Below are positions 5,569-8,139 of a stretch of 8,139 nucleotides of DNA, one piece after another (the stretch's first letter is position 1; each line of letters starts with the position of its first letter). The position numbers and the translations under genes were made by a program. This DNA is from ARS21 sp964615505. GTDB lineage: Archaea > Nanobdellota > Nanobdellia > UBA10117 > ARS21. The stretch is taken from NCBI GenBank assembly GCA_964615505.1, contig CAZTOR010000019.1, positions 1-8,139 on the forward strand, written 5' to 3'. The notes under the pieces are model-generated. The model did no database searches and had not been told where the DNA came from. It worked only from the letters and a program-made list of their open reading frames with translations.

Positions 5569-7599
5569 ATGGGAAAAACAAAAAAATTGTTGAGTATTTT
5601 ACTATTATTCTTAGTAAGTTTAACTGCAGTAGCTGCAACAGTGGCTTCAAATGTATCTGTTACTACAGATATTGATGGTTCAAATATAAACCACGGTACA
5701 AGCCTAACTGGAACCCTAACTTTCACAAATTCAGATACTGTAAATCGTACGTTGGATATTTCTGCATCATCTTTAGATCCGGAATTAACTTTCGGAACAA
5801 TTAGCCAAATTACTGTTACAAATGGATCAACAAATACTGCTTCGTACATGGTATCTGTTGCACAATATACTTCTGCTGGAACATACAGCTATACTATAAC
5901 ATATGCAGATAGTTCAAATTCATCTGATACTGCTTCAGACACATACTCATTAGTTGTACCGTCAGATAATACTTTATCTAAAACAATTGATGATGATGAG
6001 AGAACAACTCGTTCATCAACTCAAGATTTTATATTATCTTTAACAAACAATGGTAATACAAACGGATCAGTAACAAATATTTCATTCCCAACATTAGAAT
6101 TGAATTGGAACAATGAAGTTAATTTGACTCCAAGCGGAAATAATGCAGATATCACTTTGTCTTCAAATACTACAGGAAATAAAACTTTCACTTATACTAC
6201 TGATGCCGAAACAGAGTATGGTATTTATACTGGAACATTAAATTATATAGATGAATCAGGATCTTCTCAATCTCAAACAATAACTTTGAGAGTTTATGAG
6301 GATTCATACGATTCTAGAATAGAAATCGATGCAGATTTAGAAGATATAACTAATGATGATGGCGATACTTATCCTGGAGACATAATCAGAATTGAAGATG
6401 TTGAAATAAAGAATGAATATACAAATAATAACGACGATAGCATCACTGATATTGAATTAGAATATAGAGTATATTATGCCGCAGATGGTGACGATATCAT
6501 TGAAGAAACATATTCAGAAACTTTCGAATTAGAAGAAGATGAAGAAACAAACAATTTTGATATAGATTTTCAAATTCCTTTTGATGCAAACGAAGGAAAT
6601 TATATCGTAGAATTGGTTGTAACTGGAGAGATTTCCTCAGACGGTTCAGATGACGGAGACGAAATATCTAATCGACTTTACTTCAATTTTAATGTTGATA
6701 AAGAATCTAGACACATGATCCCAAAAGATTTACTTACTAATTCTTACTGCCCGGGTGAAACGGCAGAGCTAAGAATTGAGTTAGTAAATATTGGACTTAA
6801 TGATCTTGATGAAGATGATGATATGATGGTTAGAGTAAAAATACCGAGCTTTGATTATGATCAATGGCATAATTATACTGAAGACATCGATTCAGGAGAC
6901 ATTGAAACTATACTACTTAATGTTGATATTCCATCAAGTGTAGCAACAGGAGATCATGAAATTAAGATTTATTCCAGACATGATGGAAATTCAAATTCAA
7001 ATAAAGATGGTTCATTATTAACCGAAATGTTAACTTTAAGTTCAACTTGTGCAGGAACTGCAAGTTCTGAAACAACAACATTATCTGGACAAAGTTCGGA
7101 AGAAGGTGCACACGGAATGAATACTAAATACACTTTAACAGTTACAAACAATGGAGATTCAGCAGTAACTTACCAAGTTGAAGTAATTGGTGCAGATGCA
7201 TGGGGTGCAGCAGTAGTTAGTCCTGAGACACTTAGTGTTCCTGCAGGCGAAACTTCATCCTTTAATGTATATTTACAACCTGGAGAAAATGCACAATCTA
7301 CAAATAACGCAGTTGTTAATTTGAAATCTGGCGGAGAAGTTGTTGCTTCAAAAACTTTAACAATGACAATTTCCGGAATGAGTATTTCAACTTTAACTGA
7401 TGCACTGTTTGGAGACAAATTATCTGAACTAGGGAATACAAATATGGTAACAATGCTTTCATTATTGTTAGTTCTTGGAACAGCAGGTGGTGCAATTTGG
7501 TTAGTCCACGGTAAGGAAATCAAAAAAAGAGCTTCAAAGAAAAAGAAAAAAACAAAAAAAACAAAAAAAACAAAATCAAAAAATAAAAAACAAAAGTAA
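5569..7599 (+). CDS. Secreted, membrane-anchored modular surface protein (S-layer-like)
   Basis: This 676-residue cell-surface protein probably forms part of the envelope. A Sec signal peptide spans residues 1 to about 22 (KTKK, then a run of Leu/Phe/Val, then AVA). The exported part looks all-beta. I see about five Ig/CARDB-like sandwich modules at roughly 28-130, 133-243, 249-376, 386-492 and 515-602. It has about nine N-glycosylation sequons (N28, 85, 117, 165, 170, 185, 200, 204, 435), mostly in the first two modules. The third module is very acidic (for example LEEDEE at 321-326), suggesting divalent-cation binding. C394 and C494, the only cysteines, bracket module four and could form a disulfide. 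A membrane helix at about 627-647 anchors the C-terminus. A tail of some 26 residues, with about 16 lysines, should lie in the cytoplasm. It diverges from tRNA-Arg and is followed after 38 nt by a related exported protein. S-layer function is inferred from architecture; an adhesin or other surface protein is possible. Confidence 0.85.
   Translation: MGKTKKLLSILLLFLVSLTAVAATVASNVSVTTDIDGSNINHGTSLTGTLTFTNSDTVNRTLDISASSLDPELTFGTISQITVTNGSTNTASYMVSVAQYTSAGTYSYTITYADSSNSSDTASDTYSLVVPSDNTLSKTIDDDERTTRSSTQDFILSLTNNGNTNGSVTNISFPTLELNWNNEVNLTPSGNNADITLSSNTTGNKTFTYTTDAETEYGIYTGTLNYIDESGSSQSQTITLRVYEDSYDSRIEIDADLEDITNDDGDTYPGDIIRIEDVEIKNEYTNNNDDSITDIELEYRVYYAADGDDIIEETYSETFELEEDEETNNFDIDFQIPFDANEGNYIVELVVTGEISSDGSDDGDEISNRLYFNFNVDKESRHMIPKDLLTNSYCPGETAELRIELVNIGLNDLDEDDDMMVRVKIPSFDYDQWHNYTEDIDSGDIETILLNVDIPSSVATGDHEIKIYSRHDGNSNSNKDGSLLTEMLTLSSTCAGTASSETTTLSGQSSEEGAHGMNTKYTLTVTNNGDSAVTYQVEVIGADAWGAAVVSPETLSVPAGETSSFNVYLQPGENAQSTNNAVVNLKSGGEVVASKTLTMTISGMSISTLTDALFGDKLSELGNTNMVTMLSLLLVLGTAGGAIWLVHGKEIKKRASKKKKKTKKTKKTKSKNKKQK
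7539..7599 (+). repeat. A-rich 9-bp repeats encoding the Lys tail
   Basis: The end of the surface-protein gene is almost pure A and contains consecutive 9-bp units of ACAAAAAAA, encoding a repeated Thr-Lys-Lys within KTKKTKKTK (residues 661-669). Homopolymer runs of up to eight A make this slippage-prone; in-frame loss or gain of a unit would only shorten or lengthen the basic tail. The same A-rich sequence contains AAATAAAA near 7581-7588, a possible TATA box for the next gene. Confidence 0.6.
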
Positions 7600-7611
7600 A
7601 TCATACTCCGT

Positions 7612-7629
7612 TCCGAAGTACTTCGGAGG
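7612..7629 (+). promoter_or_regulatory. Palindrome overlapping Shine-Dalgarno of second surface gene
   Basis: TCCGAAGTACTTCGGA at 7612-7627 is a perfect 16-bp palindrome. As RNA it folds as a 6-bp stem with a GTAC loop. The Shine-Dalgarno GGAGG is at 7625-7629, 8 nt before the ATG at 7638, and its first three bases lie in the stem. An alternative pairing CTCCG (7606-7610) with CGGAG (7624-7628) also masks it. The site could be a translational on/off structure or, as DNA, an operator for a dimeric regulator. It is strikingly GC-rich for this genome. Confidence 0.6.
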
Positions 7630-7637
7630 AAAATAAA

Positions 7638-8139
7638 ATGGAAAAAATATTAAGAAAAACAATGACAGCATTTCTGGTATTATTAACTTTAATGATTCCA
7701 GTAAGTGCAGGAACCGTTGGTTCTGCAAGTGATGTTTCTATAACTGAAGGAGACAGTACTGTTACTATTTCATTCGGATATACCGGTGTCACAACTGCAG
7801 AAACAGTTAGTTTAACTGTTAGCGGAACAGCAGTGCCTACTCAAACACAAACAGTAACATTAGATACTGTGGGTGTAGGTAGTAGCGGAACTGCCAGTGC
7901 AACATTTGTAGTAAATAGTGGGTTAACACCGGCTGGTGGACCATATACTATTAGTATTGCTGCAACAAGTGCAACTGCAACTTTATCCGCATTAAACGGA
8001 ACTTCAGTTGACATGAATGTAAACGCTGCAACTTCGCAAGAAGCGTGTGCAGCCTTGGTAACAAATGATGGCGAACTTGAAGATGAATACAACCCAGGAG
8101 ACACTGTTACTATCGAACTCGAATTAGAGAACGAAGAAT
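7638..8139 (+). CDS. Secreted surface protein, related to upstream gene, 3' end outside window
   Basis: The first 167 residues of an open frame that runs off the window. The start is well supported by GGAGG 8 nt upstream and by the immediate signal peptide: MEKILRK, a hydrophobic stretch to about 20, then PVSA at 21-24 as the likely cleavage site. The mature part is rich in Thr, Ser, Ala, Val and Gly with alternating patterns, indicating a beta-sandwich at about 30-130. A segment with a single Cys (C137) follows, then NDGELEDEYNPGDTVTIELELENE (split here as NDGELEDE 143-150 and YNPGDTVTIELELENE 151-166). This resembles module three of the upstream protein (YPGDIIRIEDVEIKNE at 268-283), so the two are probably diverged paralogues or share a module. 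One sequon is seen at N120. It likely acts in the envelope next to its neighbour. Whether it too has a C-terminal membrane anchor cannot be seen. Confidence 0.85.
   Translation, partial: MEKILRKTMTAFLVLLTLMIPVSAGTVGSASDVSITEGDSTVTISFGYTGVTTAETVSLTVSGTAVPTQTQTVTLDTVGVGSSGTASATFVVNSGLTPAGGPYTISIAATSATATLSALNGTSVDMNVNAATSQEACAALVTNDGELEDEYNPGDTVTIELELENEE

Noticed and set aside
5442..5849. Minus-strand open frame of 135 codons overlapping tRNA-Arg and the surface gene
   Set aside because: It covers the antisense of a clear signal peptide gene and runs into a well-folded tRNA; its product has no coherent domain or start signal.
7170..7604. Minus-strand open frame of 144 codons with a Phe-rich start
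   Set aside because: The Phe/Val run is just the antisense of the lysine-coding A tract of the surface protein; it is a shadow.
7601..8104. Two minus-strand open frames opposite the second surface gene
   Set aside because: The plus strand has a Shine-Dalgarno, signal peptide and module similarity to its neighbour, so the antisense frames are shadows of low-complexity Thr/Ala/Val coding.

Overview
The window most likely comes from an AT-rich archaeon, probably of the DPANN group (Woesearchaeota/Pacearchaeota-like). The evidence is: both tRNA genes lack an encoded CCA; AT-rich TATA-like boxes sit about 25 nt upstream of several starts; two tandem genes encode Sec-exported, beta-rich surface proteins, one with a C-terminal membrane anchor; and all five complete protein genes end in TAA. 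A CPR-type bacterium is a weaker alternative, kept open mainly because the leucyl-tRNA synthetase is of bacterial type. I assign the lineage from gene style and family recognition, not from a search.

Layout: (1) 1-53, the 3' part of tRNA-His(GTG), cut by the window edge. (2) 146-1923, a forward pair: hisS (histidyl-tRNA synthetase) and a 176-residue protein I do not recognise. (3) 1907-5451, a reverse-strand block read from right to left: tRNA-Arg(TCT), leuS (leucyl-tRNA synthetase) and a CorA-family divalent-metal transporter. The corA 3' end overlaps that of the unknown gene by 17 bp. (4) 5452-5568, a divergent intergenic region with promoter-like elements and two small inverted repeats. 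(5) 5569-8139, two forward genes for secreted surface proteins, the second running off the window.

The left two thirds is housekeeping: translation (two synthetases, two tRNAs, one of them the cognate of its neighbouring synthetase) and Mg2+ uptake. The right third is cell envelope: a modular, N-glycosylation-rich, membrane-anchored protein with a lysine-rich tail, followed by a related exported protein. The two halves may be expressed differently. The housekeeping genes have TATA-like boxes about 25 nt before the ATG, as expected for leaderless mRNAs. The surface genes have short leaders with inverted repeats next to a Shine-Dalgarno-like sequence; at the second one a 16-bp palindrome runs into the ribosome binding site.

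No defence system, CRISPR array, mobile element or biosynthetic cluster is visible. The most interesting items are the palindrome-masked ribosome binding site, the paired surface proteins, the unrecognised 176-residue protein and the bacterial-type LeuRS. No stretch over 300 bases lacks a gene.
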